Below, piece by piece: positions 30,753 to 42,325 of a stretch of DNA of 64,000 bases. Origin of the DNA: SAR86 cluster bacterium SAR86A (lineage in GTDB: Bacteria; Pseudomonadota; Gammaproteobacteria; Magnimaribacterales; D2472); assembly GCA_000252525.1 (NCBI GenBank), contig JH611156.1, positions 183,381 to 247,380 on the forward strand, in the 5' to 3' direction. The notes under the pieces were generated by a model that did not search any database, was not told the DNA's origin, and saw only the letters and a program-made list of their open reading frames with translations. Positions within the stretch are counted from its first letter, which is position 1; every line of letters begins with the position of its first letter. The position numbers and the translations under genes were made by a program.

Positions 30753-32304
30753 ACTAAATACTGAATCTTCTGACAAGTTTTTGAAATCTATTTCTACTGT
30801 AGGCGCATGGACAGGATTATCTAGAATATTTGGTCTAATTAGAGATATTTCTACAACAAGTCTTCTTGGAGCTTCAGTTTTTCATGATATTTTTGTTATT
30901 ACATTAAAGATTCCAAATATGTTTAGACGGTTTTTTGCAGAGGGAGCTTTTAATCAAGCCTTCGTTCCAATTTATGCTGATTTTCAAAAAAATAATGATG
31001 TTAAAGAAACTATAAATTATTTAAATTCCATAGCAGGCTTTCTAATTACTTTTTTATTTTTTTTCTCATTATTGGTTTTAATTTTTGCGCCTATCTTTAT
31101 TTTAATATTTGCTCCAGGTTTTTATTTTGATCCTACAAAGAAAGATATTGCTATAACAACTCTTAGAATAATGTTTCCATATTTAGCGTTAATCTCTTTG
31201 GTTGCATTTGCTGGAGGAATTCAAAACTCACACGGCAAATTTTCAATACCTGCTGCAACACCAATGATTTTTAATTTGTGTTTAATAATTTCAGCAGTAT
31301 ATGTGGCACCAAAATATAATATGCCAGTTTATGTATTAGCATGGGGTGTTTTATTAGCAGGATTTATACAACTTTTAGTGCAGTATTTTCCTTTACATAC
31401 CATAGATAGAATTCCAAGACCAAAATTGAATCTTGACAATACTGGTTTAAAGAAATTTCTAAAGCTTATATTGCCTGCTATTTTAGCTGGCGGCATTATT
31501 CAAATAAATCTACTAATTGATACAATTTTTGCTTCTTTGTTAGAGACTGGGAGCCCGACATGGTTATATGTTTCTGATCGTCTTATTCAATTTCCAATGG
31601 GTATTTTTGCGATTGCAATTGGAACAGTTCTTCTGCCATCCTTATCAAACATAGATGTCAATAATGATAAAGTTAGTTTTATTGCATCACTTCAAAAAGG
31701 TCAAAGATTTGTTATTTTTATAGGAATTCCATCTTTAATAGGATTATTTTTTTGTGCAGAAGATTTAATTAGTACAATATTTTTCAGAGGTGAATTTAAA
31801 GTAACTGATGTATATCAATCTTCTTATAGCTTAATGGCTTTTTCTTTTGGATTACCTTTTTTTATGTTGATGAAGGTTCTAACTCCTGCTTTTTTTGCCA
31901 GAAAAGACACTAAAACCCCAATGTATGTCGCATTACTATCACTTTTAATAAATGCAATTCTTAATTATGTTTTAGCTTTTATTTTTGATTATGGACATGT
32001 GGGAATAGCAATAGGCAGCTCTGTTGCAGCCTTGTTAAGCGTATTAATTTTAGAAATAATTCTATTGAGGGATGGATTTATTGAGATTAAAAATCCTTTG
32101 AATAGATTTAATTTTGCAATCATGATGGCAAGCTCATTTCTTATTTTGTTTTTATATAATTTTACAAACAAGACTGAGCTTATATCTATGACCCAAATTG
32201 AACGACTTATATATTTAGGCTTTGAAATCATAATAGCGATCTCTATTTATTTTATAGTTGCCCGTTTGGTTAGTGGTAAATCTTTAATAAAACAATTCAA
32301 TTAG
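30736..32304 (+). CDS. murJ: Lipid II flippase MurJ
   Basis: MOP-superfamily flippase moving lipid II across the inner membrane, about 522 residues (E. coli 511) with about fourteen hydrophobic segments. [29 protein letters not shown] and the cavity-lining arginines are typical. The only starts near the N terminus are TTGs (30736, within msrB, or 30781); 30736 is given but is uncertain, and neither has a clear ribosome site. It is followed by ribF after one base, as in many gammaproteobacteria (murJ-ribF-ileS-lspA). Confidence 0.94.
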   Translation: MNKINKLNTESSDKFLKSISTVGAWTGLSRIFGLIRDISTTSLLGASVFHDIFVITLKIPNMFRRFFAEGAFNQAFVPIYADFQKNNDVKETINYLNSIAGFLITFLFFFSLLVLIFAPIFILIFAPGFYFDPTKKDIAITTLRIMFPYLALISLVAFAGGIQNSHGKFSIPAATPMIFNLCLIISAVYVAPKYNMPVYVLAWGVLLAGFIQLLVQYFPLHTIDRIPRPKLNLDNTGLKKFLKLILPAILAGGIIQINLLIDTIFASLLETGSPTWLYVSDRLIQFPMGIFAIAIGTVLLPSLSNIDVNNDKVSFIASLQKGQRFVIFIGIPSLIGLFFCAEDLISTIFFRGEFKVTDVYQSSYSLMAFSFGLPFFMLMKVLTPAFFARKDTKTPMYVALLSLLINAILNYVLAFIFDYGHVGIAIGSSVAALLSVLILEIILLRDGFIEIKNPLNRFNFAIMMASSFLILFLYNFTNKTELISMTQIERLIYLGFEIIIAISIYFIVARLVSGKSLIKQFN

Positions 32305-32305
32305 A

Positions 32306-33256
32306 ATGTATTTAATTCGAGGCCAACATAATCTAGAGCTTTTTAATAAAAAGTTTCCAAATGAGAAATTATGTGGAACTATTGGAAACTTTGATGGGCT
32401 CCATCTTGGACATCAAGCCATCTTAAAAAAAATTAAACTGAATGCAGAGAAATTCGATGCTAAAACAATAGTTTTTTTTACCGAACCTCATGCCGCTGAG
32501 TATTTTGCAACAGTAAAGAAAAATAATATGGAAGCACCGCCAAGAATTTTTCCTTGGCGAAAGAAAGTAATGCTTTTAAAAGATTTTGGTATTAATTATG
32601 CATTCTTTTTAAAGTTCAACAATTCGCTTAGAACAATGACTCCTGATGAATTTATAACTGAAATATTGGAATCAATCAATTTGGTTAGTTTTACTGTTGG
32701 AGATGACTTTAGATTTGGAGCCGACAGAAAAGGTGATACTAATCTTTTAAGAGATTGGGGAAATGAGAAGAAAATATTAATAGAGAATACAGATACAGTT
32801 TTGTTTAAGTCTGAGAGAGTGAGTAGTACCAGAATTAGAAAATTACTTTTAGAAAACCAATTTTCTGATGCTGAGAAGATGTTGGGTCGTCCATATGTAA
32901 TCTCAGGTAAAGTAGTTTTTGGACAACAACTTGGTAGAACTATTGGTATTCCAACTGCAAATATTTGGTTGCCTAAACAAAAACTACCTATTAGTGGCGT
33001 ATATGCTGTTGAATGCATGCATCTTGGTAATAAAATATATGGCATTGCAAACATGGGAATACGTCCTACAGTTGGTGGAAATACTCCGGTCCTAGAAGTT
33101 CATCTTTTTGAATTTGACAAAGATATATATTCAGAGAGATTAGATGTAAAATTCATCAAAAAAATAAGAGATGAAAAGAAATTTGATAATTTAGACATGC
33201 TAAAATCTCAAATTCAGACAGATATTTCAAAAGCAAAAGAGATCTTATATAAATAA
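32306..33256 (+). CDS. ribF: Riboflavin kinase/FAD synthetase
   Basis: Bifunctional enzyme making FMN and FAD, 316 residues (E. coli 313). N-terminal adenylyltransferase domain with GNFDGLHLGHQAIL at about 27-40 and VGDDFRFG plus SSTRIR; C-terminal riboflavin kinase with GRTIGIPTANI and VYAVECMHLG. A 7-bp GC-rich inverted repeat lies within the coding region at 32538-32559. Confidence 0.97.
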   Translation: MYLIRGQHNLELFNKKFPNEKLCGTIGNFDGLHLGHQAILKKIKLNAEKFDAKTIVFFTEPHAAEYFATVKKNNMEAPPRIFPWRKKVMLLKDFGINYAFFLKFNNSLRTMTPDEFITEILESINLVSFTVGDDFRFGADRKGDTNLLRDWGNEKKILIENTDTVLFKSERVSSTRIRKLLLENQFSDAEKMLGRPYVISGKVVFGQQLGRTIGIPTANIWLPKQKLPISGVYAVECMHLGNKIYGIANMGIRPTVGGNTPVLEVHLFEFDKDIYSERLDVKFIKKIRDEKKFDNLDMLKSQIQTDISKAKEILYK

Positions 33257-33257
33257 A

Positions 33258-36029
33258 ATGACCACTAATTATCGGGATACTTTAAATCTTCCAGAAACTC
33301 AATTTTCAATGAAGGCAGGCTTGCCCCAAAAAGAGCCTGAGATATTAAACTTTTGGAATCAAAATGATATCTATAAGAAGATTAGAGAAAAATATTCAGA
33401 TAGTGAGTTATTTCTTCTGCATGATGGACCGCCATATGCTAATGGAGCTATACATTTAGGCCATTCAGTTAATAAAATTTTAAAAGATATCACAATAAAA
33501 TATAAAACTCTTAAGGGCTTTAATGCACCATTTATTCCTGGCTGGGATTGTCATGGACTTCCAATTGAACTAAATGTTGAAAAAAAACATGGAAAAAATA
33601 GTGAGTTAGTTCAAGACAAAGAATCTTTTCAAAAAGCATGTAAAGAATATGCTGAAACACAAATAAACAATCAAATGGATGATTTTAAAAGGCTGGGTGT
33701 TTTTGGAGATTGGGAAAATTCATATAAGAGTTTAGATTCATCATTTGAGGCGGAAATTATACGATCTCTGGGGACAATTTATGATGCAGGGCATCTTGAA
33801 AAAGGTGAAAAACCTGTTCATTGGTGTCAAGTTTGCTCTTCTGCTTTAGCTGAAGCTGAAGTTGAATACATGAACAAAATATCTAAGTCTATCGATGTAG
33901 CTTTTTATGTGAAAGACGAATCTATGGAAGCACTAAAGAAGATTTTCAATTTAAATGAAATAAATGATGTTGCATTTGTGATTTGGACCACAACGCCATG
34001 GACAATACCTTCTAATGTAGCAGTTTGTGTTAATGAGTCACTAAAATATTCATTGATTGAAGTTGACAATAATTTTTTTGTTATCGCTTCAGATATGTTT
34101 GATGAATGTATGAGTCGATGGAGTAAAACAGGTAACAGAATTGCAGAGTGTCAGGGAAAAGACTTAGAAATGTTATCACTTCAGCATCCTTTCATTGATA
34201 GAGATTCGATTGTTTTGCTTGGTGATCATGTAACAACAGAAAGCGGAACGGGGTGTGTTCACACGGCCCCAGCTCACGGATTAGACGATCATTTTATATG
34301 TAAGAAATATAATGTTGAAACATTCAAGGCTCTAAATAACAGAGGACTATTTAAAGATGACTTCGATTTCATTGCTGGATTACCGCCAATAAAAGCAGAT
34401 GAAAAAATAATTGAAAAATTGCAAAAAGAGAACATGCTTATAAATGTTGAGGATTACGATCATTCATATCCTCATTGTTGGCGACATAAATTTCCTTTGA
34501 TTTTTACATCCACACCTCAATGGTTTATTTCAATGAATAAGAATGACTTATTAAAAAAAGCTCAAAATTTTGTGAACAAGGTAAATTGGGAACCTGGTTG
34601 GGGACTTCAAAGAATCGAATCTATGTTAGATGATAGACCTGATTGGTGTATATCTCGACAAAGAAATTGGGGAGTACCTATTACGCTTGTTGTAAATAAA
34701 GATAGTGGAGAGATTCATCCTGATCAATCAAATCTCTTTGGTATTTTTGCAGATCTAATTGAGAAAGATGGTATTTCTGCGTGGGATAAAGTCGATTTAA
34801 ATGATTATATAGATGATGCAAATGATTATATAAAAATAACTGATTCCTTAGATGTATGGTTTGATTCAGGAGTGACACATGCGGCTGTCTCTGCAAAAAG
34901 ATTTTCTAAAGATATTATTGCAGATCTTTATCTGGAAGGCTCTGATCAACATCGAGGTTGGTTCCAATCCTCTCTTTTAACAAGTATTGCAATGTCAGGA
35001 AATGCGCCTTACAAATCTGTGCTAACTCACGGATTTGTTGTTGATGAAGATGGAAAAAAGCAATCTAAGTCTTTAGGAAACGTTGTTTCTCCTCAAAAAG
35101 TCTGGGATAACCTTGGTGCAGATATTCTAAGGCTTTGGGTTGCATCAACTGACTTTAGAAGTGAGATGGTAGCATCAGATGAAATTTTAAAAAGAACTTC
35201 AGATCAGTATAGAAGAATTAGAAACACTTTTAGATTTATATTGGGGAACTTAAATGATTTCTCAGAGAAAGATGCTATAGAAATTGATAAATTAGTTGAA
35301 CTTGATAAATGGATTATTAATTCTGTTAGAGATTTAGAAAGAAAGGTCTTGGATTATTACGATTCGTATTCTTATCATAGAGCAGTTCAATTAATTCATA
35401 ATTTTTGTGTTAATGAACTAGGCGGAACTTATCTTGATATAACTAAAGACAGACTGTATACATCTAAAAAAGAATCTCATGCTAGAAAATCTTGTCAGAC
35501 GAGTTTATGTTTTGTTTTAAATAAATTAGTAAGACTGGTCGCTCCAGTACTATCTTATACAGCGGAAGAAATTTGGCAAAGCACGAATATTTTAAACTCC
35601 GAAGCAACCTCAGTTTTCCTATCAACTTTTAATGAGAACTATGACGAAATTGATTCACAGATCTCGAAAGAAGAATGGACAAGAATTTTTGAAATAAAAG
35701 AACAAGTCAATCAAGCTATTGAAACTCTTAGAAATGAAAATAAATTAAAAGGTTCATTGGATGCAATTGTAAAAATATCTGCTAAAGATCAGGACAAAAA
35801 AATTCTAGATAAATTCAATGATGAATTACATTTTCTTTTTATAACCTCTGAAGCGAAAACTATCAAAGGCAAGAAACTTGAAATTGAGATAACTTCTTCT
35901 GAGCATGAAAAATGTATTAGATGTTGGCATAAAGACGTATCGGTTGGCACTAGCAAAAAGCATAATGAAATTTGCAATAGATGCATTGAAAATATTGAAG
36001 AAGATGGAGAAAAAAGACAATTTGTTTAA
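33258..36029 (+). CDS. ileS: Isoleucyl-tRNA synthetase
   Basis: Class Ia synthetase, 923 residues (E. coli 938). HIGH-type motif in PPYANGAIHLGHSVNK at about 57-72, editing domain with WTTTPWTIPSN, KMSKS-type motif as KKQSKSLGN near residue 597, and a C-terminal zinc finger with CIRCW and CNRC. Its last 26 bases contain the lspA start. Confidence 0.98.
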   Translation: MTTNYRDTLNLPETQFSMKAGLPQKEPEILNFWNQNDIYKKIREKYSDSELFLLHDGPPYANGAIHLGHSVNKILKDITIKYKTLKGFNAPFIPGWDCHGLPIELNVEKKHGKNSELVQDKESFQKACKEYAETQINNQMDDFKRLGVFGDWENSYKSLDSSFEAEIIRSLGTIYDAGHLEKGEKPVHWCQVCSSALAEAEVEYMNKISKSIDVAFYVKDESMEALKKIFNLNEINDVAFVIWTTTPWTIPSNVAVCVNESLKYSLIEVDNNFFVIASDMFDECMSRWSKTGNRIAECQGKDLEMLSLQHPFIDRDSIVLLGDHVTTESGTGCVHTAPAHGLDDHFICKKYNVETFKALNNRGLFKDDFDFIAGLPPIKADEKIIEKLQKENMLINVEDYDHSYPHCWRHKFPLIFTSTPQWFISMNKNDLLKKAQNFVNKVNWEPGWGLQRIESMLDDRPDWCISRQRNWGVPITLVVNKDSGEIHPDQSNLFGIFADLIEKDGISAWDKVDLNDYIDDANDYIKITDSLDVWFDSGVTHAAVSAKRFSKDIIADLYLEGSDQHRGWFQSSLLTSIAMSGNAPYKSVLTHGFVVDEDGKKQSKSLGNVVSPQKVWDNLGADILRLWVASTDFRSEMVASDEILKRTSDQYRRIRNTFRFILGNLNDFSEKDAIEIDKLVELDKWIINSVRDLERKVLDYYDSYSYHRAVQLIHNFCVNELGGTYLDITKDRLYTSKKESHARKSCQTSLCFVLNKLVRLVAPVLSYTAEEIWQSTNILNSEATSVFLSTFNENYDEIDSQISKEEWTRIFEIKEQVNQAIETLRNENKLKGSLDAIVKISAKDQDKKILDKFNDELHFLFITSEAKTIKGKKLEIEITSSEHEKCIRCWHKDVSVGTSKKHNEICNRCIENIEEDGEKRQFV

Positions 36030-36501
36030 TCTTAAATCCTTTGTATTCATAATATTTTGTGTTCTGCTTGATATTTGGACGAAACAATTAGCTATCAACA
36101 ATTTAATATTAGGAGAAACTCAAGAATTTATTGTGCCTTTTATTGATCTTTTGTTGATATATAACTCAGGAATTGCTTTTGGAATTTTAGATAATAATGA
36201 TTATATGACTTCAATAATTTTGCTATTAATAGGTATTTCAATCGTCATATATTTACTATATCTATCATTGCATGAAGAGCATCGTTTTAAGAAGCTTGCG
36301 CTAATTACTATAGTTGCTGGAGCAATAGGCAACATAATTGACAGAGGAATGGATGGATATGTAACAGATTTCCTTCATCTAAAGATTAATGATTTTTCTT
36401 TCTTTATTTTTAATTTAGCTGATGCTTTTATATCAATTGGAGCGATTATAATTATTTTTTTTGAGTTAAAATCTAGTAGCAGTTATGACAAAGCAAATTA
36501 A
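36004..36501 (+). CDS. lspA: Signal peptidase II (prolipoprotein)
   Basis: Aspartyl protease that removes signal peptides of lipoproteins such as BamB and BamC encoded here. 165 residues from the ATG at 36004; the open frame goes further upstream inside ileS, but MEKKDNLFNLKSFVF fits the family length. Catalytic D122 (YVTDFLHL) and D140 (FNLADAFI) correspond to E. coli D123/D141. Four hydrophobic helices. It overlaps ileS by 26 bases and ispH by 17, so translation is coupled across all three. Confidence 0.95.
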   Translation: MEKKDNLFNLKSFVFIIFCVLLDIWTKQLAINNLILGETQEFIVPFIDLLLIYNSGIAFGILDNNDYMTSIILLLIGISIVIYLLYLSLHEEHRFKKLALITIVAGAIGNIIDRGMDGYVTDFLHLKINDFSFFIFNLADAFISIGAIIIIFFELKSSSSYDKAN

Positions 36502-37423
36502 ATTAGCTAATCCCAGAGGTTTTTGTGCTGGTGTTGATAGGGCAATTGACATAGTTAATAAGGCATTAGATATTTATGGTGCGCCTGTTTATGTCAAACA
36601 TGAAGTAGTTCACAATAAGGTTGTTGTTGAAGATTTAAAAAGTCGCGGAGCTATTTTCGTGGAAGAAATAAATGAAATTCCTGATGATTCATTAGTCATT
36701 TTTAGTGCTCATGGCGTTTCTAGCAAAGTCGAAGAAGAGACAAAATCTCGGAATTTAAATTTTTTTGATGCAACATGTCCTCTAGTTACCAAAGTTCATA
36801 TGGAAGTAATAAAGCATGCTAAAGCTGGTAGAGATATAATTCTAATTGGTCATGAAGGTCATCCAGAAGTCGAGGGAACGATGGGGAGACATATTAATAA
36901 TGATAATAGTTCAATTTATTTAGTTCAGAATGAGAATGATGCAAACTCAATCAAGTTAAATAAAAAAAATGAACTTGCTGTGGTTACCCAGACCACATTA
37001 AGTGTCGATGAAACAAAATCAATAATTTCTATTTTGCGTGATCGTTTTCCAAAAATTATAACTCCTAAAAAAGACGATATCTGTTACGCGACACAAAATA
37101 GACAAGATGCTGTAAAGCAATTAGCACTCGAATCAGATTTTATGATTGTTGTAGGGTCCAAAAATAGTTCAAATTCAAATCGATTAAAGGAATTAGGTGA
37201 AAATTGTGGTTGCAAATCAGTGCTAATTGATGAGTTTAATGATTTAGATTTAGATGTGATAAAAAAATTTTCTAGGATTTCTATTACTGCAGGAGCATCT
37301 GCACCAGAGTCAAAAGTCATGGAAATTGCTCAATCATTAGAATCATACATAGGTGCAGAAATCTTAGAGTATGGAGAAGATAATGAAGATATCTTCTTCA
37401 AACTTCCTCCAGGATTAAGATAG
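36485..37423 (+). CDS. ispH: 4-hydroxy-3-methylbut-2-enyl diphosphate reductase
   Basis: [4Fe-4S] enzyme giving IPP and DMAPP in the last step of the MEP pathway, 312 residues (E. coli 316). Cluster cysteines C14 (GFCAGV), C98 (ATCPLV) and C200 (DICYATQNRQ); TAGASAPE near the C terminus. Order lspA-ispH as in E. coli (fkpB, normally between them, is absent). ispG is at 11225. Confidence 0.97.
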   Translation: MTKQIKLANPRGFCAGVDRAIDIVNKALDIYGAPVYVKHEVVHNKVVVEDLKSRGAIFVEEINEIPDDSLVIFSAHGVSSKVEEETKSRNLNFFDATCPLVTKVHMEVIKHAKAGRDIILIGHEGHPEVEGTMGRHINNDNSSIYLVQNENDANSIKLNKKNELAVVTQTTLSVDETKSIISILRDRFPKIITPKKDDICYATQNRQDAVKQLALESDFMIVVGSKNSSNSNRLKELGENCGCKSVLIDEFNDLDLDVIKKFSRISITAGASAPESKVMEIAQSLESYIGAEILEYGEDNEDIFFKLPPGLR

Positions 37424-37963
37424 ATGGAAATTGAAAATCATATTTTCAAAGAATCAAACTATGTTAAATCTCCAAATTTTAATAATAGACCAAATAGTTC
37501 TGACATCCGGCTTATCGTAATACATTGCATAAGCCTGCCACCAAATAACTATGGGGGAGATTATGTAAAGGATTTTTTTCTAAATAAATTAGAGCACTCA
37601 GAAGATGAATACTTTGAGGGTATTAAGGATCTCAAAGTTTCATGCCATTTGTTTATAAACAGAACTGGAGAATTATTGCAATTTGTTCCATTTGACAAAA
37701 GGGCATGGCATGCAGGTGAATCAGCTTATAAAGGAGAAGTAAATTGTAATGACTATTCAATTGGTATTGAGCTTGAAGGAAATGAAATAGATCCATATAC
37801 AGATGAACAATATATTTCCCTGATAAAAGTAACTAGAGAGTTGATAAATTTTTATCCTAAGGTTAACTCTCAAAATATAGTTGGACATTCTGATATAGCT
37901 CCAGATAGAAAAACGGATCCTGGAAAAAGCTTTGATTGGAATAGATATTTGAGCAACTTATGA
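37424..37963 (+). CDS. ampD: 1,6-anhydro-N-acetylmuramyl-L-alanine amidase AmpD
   Basis: Cytoplasmic zinc amidase that removes the peptide from anhydro-muropeptides during wall recycling, 179 residues. Zinc ligands H34 (VIHC), H155 (VGHSDIAP) and D165 (KTDPG) match Citrobacter AmpD H34/H154/D164. It abuts ispH and shares ATGA with the permease gene, which fits a recycling pair. Confidence 0.94.
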   Translation: MEIENHIFKESNYVKSPNFNNRPNSSDIRLIVIHCISLPPNNYGGDYVKDFFLNKLEHSEDEYFEGIKDLKVSCHLFINRTGELLQFVPFDKRAWHAGESAYKGEVNCNDYSIGIELEGNEIDPYTDEQYISLIKVTRELINFYPKVNSQNIVGHSDIAPDRKTDPGKSFDWNRYLSNL

Positions 37964-39216
37964 TAAATCAGAATATTTTAAAAATAATTGCTTTTACAGG
38001 CTATGGATTTGCTTCAGGGTTACCTTACGTACTAGTAGTAATTACTCTTACAGCGTGGCTAAGAGACATTGGCATTGATTTAAGCTTAATTGGGTTTATA
38101 ACATGGGTAAGTCTTACATATTCATTGAAATTTCTGTGGGCACCATTTGTTGATAGATTTTCAATTCCAATTTTCAATAGATTTGGTGCAAGGCGAAGCT
38201 GGATATTATCAATGCAAATCGTAATATTCATATTTTTGTTAATTATTTCTGAAATCGATCCGCAAGCTAATATTAAGTATTTTGCATTTGTAGCTTTTAT
38301 CATAGCTTTAGCCGGATCAATTCAAGATATAGCTATTGATGCATTAAGAATCGAGAGTGCTGAAATAGAAGATCAAGGTAATTTAGCAGCTGGATATCAG
38401 TTTGGTTACAGAATTGCCATACTTGTTGCTTCTTCTTTGGCTTTAATCATTGCTTCAAATTTTTCTTGGACATTTGCTTATAAACTTATGGCTTTGATAA
38501 CTGGATTAAATATCATAATTACAATGATTATTTCCACAGAAAACAAAAACCTGACCCTGAAAAAACTTAATCATATTGATACCATGATTGAACCGCTTAA
38601 AGATTTTTTTGAAAGATTTGGTCTTAAGATGGCTGCTATCCTGTTATTGATTATTGCAAGCTATAGGTTAACTGACATTGTTATGGGACCAATGGCAAAC
38701 CCATTTTATATCGATATGGGTTATACCTTGTCTGAGATAGGTTATATAGTAAAAGTTGTCGCACTGATTTCTACTATAGTTGGAGTTTTTGTTGGAGGCA
38801 TTCTTATTAAAAAATATGGATTATATAAATCTCTATTAATAGGAGCTTTTTTAGTGATGATTACAAATCTCTTGTTCTCATACACTGCAATTACTGATAA
38901 AAATTTAACTCTTTTAGCGTCTATTGTTGCTTCTGACAGCCTTGCTGCTGGTATAGTTGGGACGGTAAATATTACTTTTCTAACAAGTCTTGTTTCACAA
39001 AAATACACCGGTTTCCAGTATGCTTTGTTGACCTCAGTAATGACATTTACAGGTACAATTTTTAAAGGATTTTCAGGTGTAATTGTTGAAAGTTTTCAAT
39101 CACTTTACGGCTTTAATTATGGATGGATGAGTTTTTATATTTTTACATCTTGTTTAGCATTACCAGCAATATTATTAATCATGAGTAAGAAAGGATTTTT
39201 TGTAAATAGTGATTAA
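37960..39216 (+). CDS. ampG: AmpG-like muropeptide permease (MFS)
   Basis: 418-residue MFS transporter with about twelve hydrophobic segments. GYGFASGLPYVLVVITLTAWLRD at the N terminus, FLWAPFVDRF and RRSWILSMQ, and the segment IALAGSIQDIAIDALRIE resemble AmpG, the proton-driven importer of anhydro-muropeptides. Adjacent ampD acts on the imported molecules, which supports the assignment. Shorter than E. coli AmpG (491) but close to many homologues. Confidence 0.85.
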   Translation: MINQNILKIIAFTGYGFASGLPYVLVVITLTAWLRDIGIDLSLIGFITWVSLTYSLKFLWAPFVDRFSIPIFNRFGARRSWILSMQIVIFIFLLIISEIDPQANIKYFAFVAFIIALAGSIQDIAIDALRIESAEIEDQGNLAAGYQFGYRIAILVASSLALIIASNFSWTFAYKLMALITGLNIIITMIISTENKNLTLKKLNHIDTMIEPLKDFFERFGLKMAAILLLIIASYRLTDIVMGPMANPFYIDMGYTLSEIGYIVKVVALISTIVGVFVGGILIKKYGLYKSLLIGAFLVMITNLLFSYTAITDKNLTLLASIVASDSLAAGIVGTVNITFLTSLVSQKYTGFQYALLTSVMTFTGTIFKGFSGVIVESFQSLYGFNYGWMSFYIFTSCLALPAILLIMSKKGFFVNSD

Positions 39217-39556
39217 TCTTATTAGGATCTTATTCTATGTATCACTATTACTTGTTTCATACTTGAGCTTGGTAAATGCTTCAGAAATTCCGTATTTTGA
39301 GTCCATGTCTTTCATATCAGACAAATTTGTTCACTCTCTTATTTATTTTTATTTAGCTATTTTGGGAATTTTGTCAAAATTCCGTTTTAATGATTTAAAG
39401 GTGGTTGCACTGATCTTTTTATTTGGCGCATTTATTGAATTAATTCATTATTATCATCCATATAGACTTTTTGAATTTTTTGACTTACTTGCAAACTTAA
39501 TTGGAGTTACAATTGCGTTTTTAATTTTTAGGTTAAAAAATAAATTAACCTATTGA
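39209..39556 (+). CDS. VanZ-like small membrane protein
   Basis: 115 residues, GTG start inside the end of the permease gene (8-base overlap). Four hydrophobic segments with the VanZ-type motif SDKFVHSLIYFYLA at about 37-50 and FEFFDLLANLIGVTIAF at about 87-103. Function unknown; in other bacteria VanZ-like proteins affect resistance to glycopeptides or envelope traits. A weak 7-bp stem (39530-39551) spans its end. Confidence 0.75.
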   Translation: MINLIRILFYVSLLLVSYLSLVNASEIPYFESMSFISDKFVHSLIYFYLAILGILSKFRFNDLKVVALIFLFGAFIELIHYYHPYRLFEFFDLLANLIGVTIAFLIFRLKNKLTY

Positions 39557-39576
39557 TTTATACTAATTAGCCCATA
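39552..39576 (+). promoter_or_regulatory. Possible heat-shock (sigma-32) promoter for groESL
   Basis: ATTGAT at 39552-39557 and GCCCATAA from 39570, twelve bases apart, partly match the sigma-32 pattern CTTGAA...CCCCAT. Position, about 45 bases before groES, is reasonable. The match is imperfect; AT-rich background gives little specificity except for the CCCAT core. Confidence 0.35.
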
Positions 39577-39618
39577 ATTATTGGTTAAGATTATTTAAAA
39601 GTTTATATGGAGAGATAA

Positions 39619-39906
39619 ATGAATTTAAGACCTTTACATGACAATGTTCTTGTTAAAAGAACTGAAGAAGAAGAAACATCATCAGGAGGGATAATTCTTT
39701 CTGGTTCTGCAAAAGAAAAGCCTTCTCAAGGTGAGGTTGTAGCTGTTGGTCCTGGTAAATTATCTGATTCAGGTGAAGCTACTAAAATGAATGTGTCTGT
39801 TGGAGATACAGTGATATTTGGCCAGTATGGAGGCAATGAAATTAAATTAGACGGCGAGGAATATCTTATTTTAAGTGAAAAAGATATTTTTGGAGTTGTT
39901 GAATAA
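39619..39906 (+). CDS. groES: Co-chaperonin GroES
   Basis: Ten-kilodalton lid of the GroEL chaperonin, 95 residues. MNLRPLHDNVLVKR start, mobile loop EEETSSGGIILSGSAKEK at 17-34 and YLILSEKDIFGVVE end. A strong ribosome site GGAGAG precedes the ATG. groEL follows after 26 bases. Confidence 0.98.
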   Translation: MNLRPLHDNVLVKRTEEEETSSGGIILSGSAKEKPSQGEVVAVGPGKLSDSGEATKMNVSVGDTVIFGQYGGNEIKLDGEEYLILSEKDIFGVVE

Positions 39907-39929
39907 ATATAAATTTTGAAGGGAGATAA

Positions 39930-41576
<1,647 letters not shown>

Positions 41577-41600
41577 CCTAACCGGTGATTATTAAAATAA

Positions 41601-41623
41601 ACGGGGATTAATCCCCGTTTTTT
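41601..41623 (+). terminator. Rho-independent terminator after groEL
   Basis: ACGGGG-ATTAAT-CCCCGT (41601-41618) forms a 6-bp GC-rich stem, extendable through the loop, followed by six T residues ending at 41623 and preceded by an A-rich stretch. It lies 25 bases after the groEL stop. Confidence 0.93.
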
Positions 41624-41681
41624 ATTAGATTTCATTAATAATATCCATTAATATATAACTACACACTTTAGAGGGGTAATT

Positions 41682-42317
41682 ATGGATTTATTTACAGATC
41701 AAGCTTTTTTTAGAGCTTTTCACATTCTATTTGGAATAGCCTGGATTGGTCTATTATATTATTTTAATTTCGTTCAAACTGAGTACGTAAAAGTTGCAGA
41801 TCCTGATGCGAAAGCAGATGTAATGAAGAAATTGGCTCCAAATGCTTTATGGTGGTTTAGATGGGCAGCATTTTTTACTTTCCTTACAGGCTTAATACTC
41901 TTCTATCAAATAACTGCAAGGATTGGGACTGAAATAATACTCGGTGCAACAATGGGAACATTGATGATGTTAAATGTTTGGGGAATTATCTGGAGAAATC
42001 AAAAAATTGTACTTGGAATGAAGGAAGGTGATGTTGCTGCAGCTGCTGCAAAAGCTGGATTAGCTTCAAGAACAAATACTCTTTTTTCCGTACCAATGCT
42101 TATGTATATGGTTTACTCAGCACACGCCCAAGGCTCATATCTAGTTCTTGATGATTGGAGCAGCACAAGCCTTATCGTTGGATTAATAATTATTTTTGCA
42201 ATAGAAGCAAATGCAATATGGGGAAAAATGTTACCAGTCATTGCAAGCGTAAGAGCTGTAATTACATCATCATTTGTATTGGCAATAATATTTAAAATTA
42301 TTACAGATACTTTATAA
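41682..42317 (+). CDS. Urate-oxidase N-terminal-domain-like (PuuD/DUF989) membrane protein
   Basis: 211 residues with about six hydrophobic segments. The pattern FRAFHILFGIAWIGLLYYFNFVQ, ALWWFRWAAFFTFLTGLILF and NVWGIIWRNQKIVLG matches the membrane domain found at the N terminus of PuuD-type urate hydroxylases. The C-terminal cytochrome c domain of full-length PuuD is absent, with no CxxCH in the protein. No purine catabolism genes are near. Own ribosome site (GAGGGG) and terminator make it a single-gene unit. Urate oxidation should not be assumed. Confidence 0.7.
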   Translation: MDLFTDQAFFRAFHILFGIAWIGLLYYFNFVQTEYVKVADPDAKADVMKKLAPNALWWFRWAAFFTFLTGLILFYQITARIGTEIILGATMGTLMMLNVWGIIWRNQKIVLGMKEGDVAAAAAKAGLASRTNTLFSVPMLMYMVYSAHAQGSYLVLDDWSSTSLIVGLIIIFAIEANAIWGKMLPVIASVRAVITSSFVLAIIFKIITDTL

Positions 42318-42325
42318 ATTAAACT

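Noticed and set aside
32538..32559. Perfect 7-bp GC-rich inverted repeat inside ribF
   Set aside because: It encodes conserved-looking protein sequence, has no T-run and no regulatory context; probably chance.
39530..39551. Stem-loop AGGTTAA...TTAACCT at the end of the VanZ-like gene as a terminator
   Set aside because: The stem is AT-rich and there is no T-run after it; groES has its own promoter region, but termination here is not supported.
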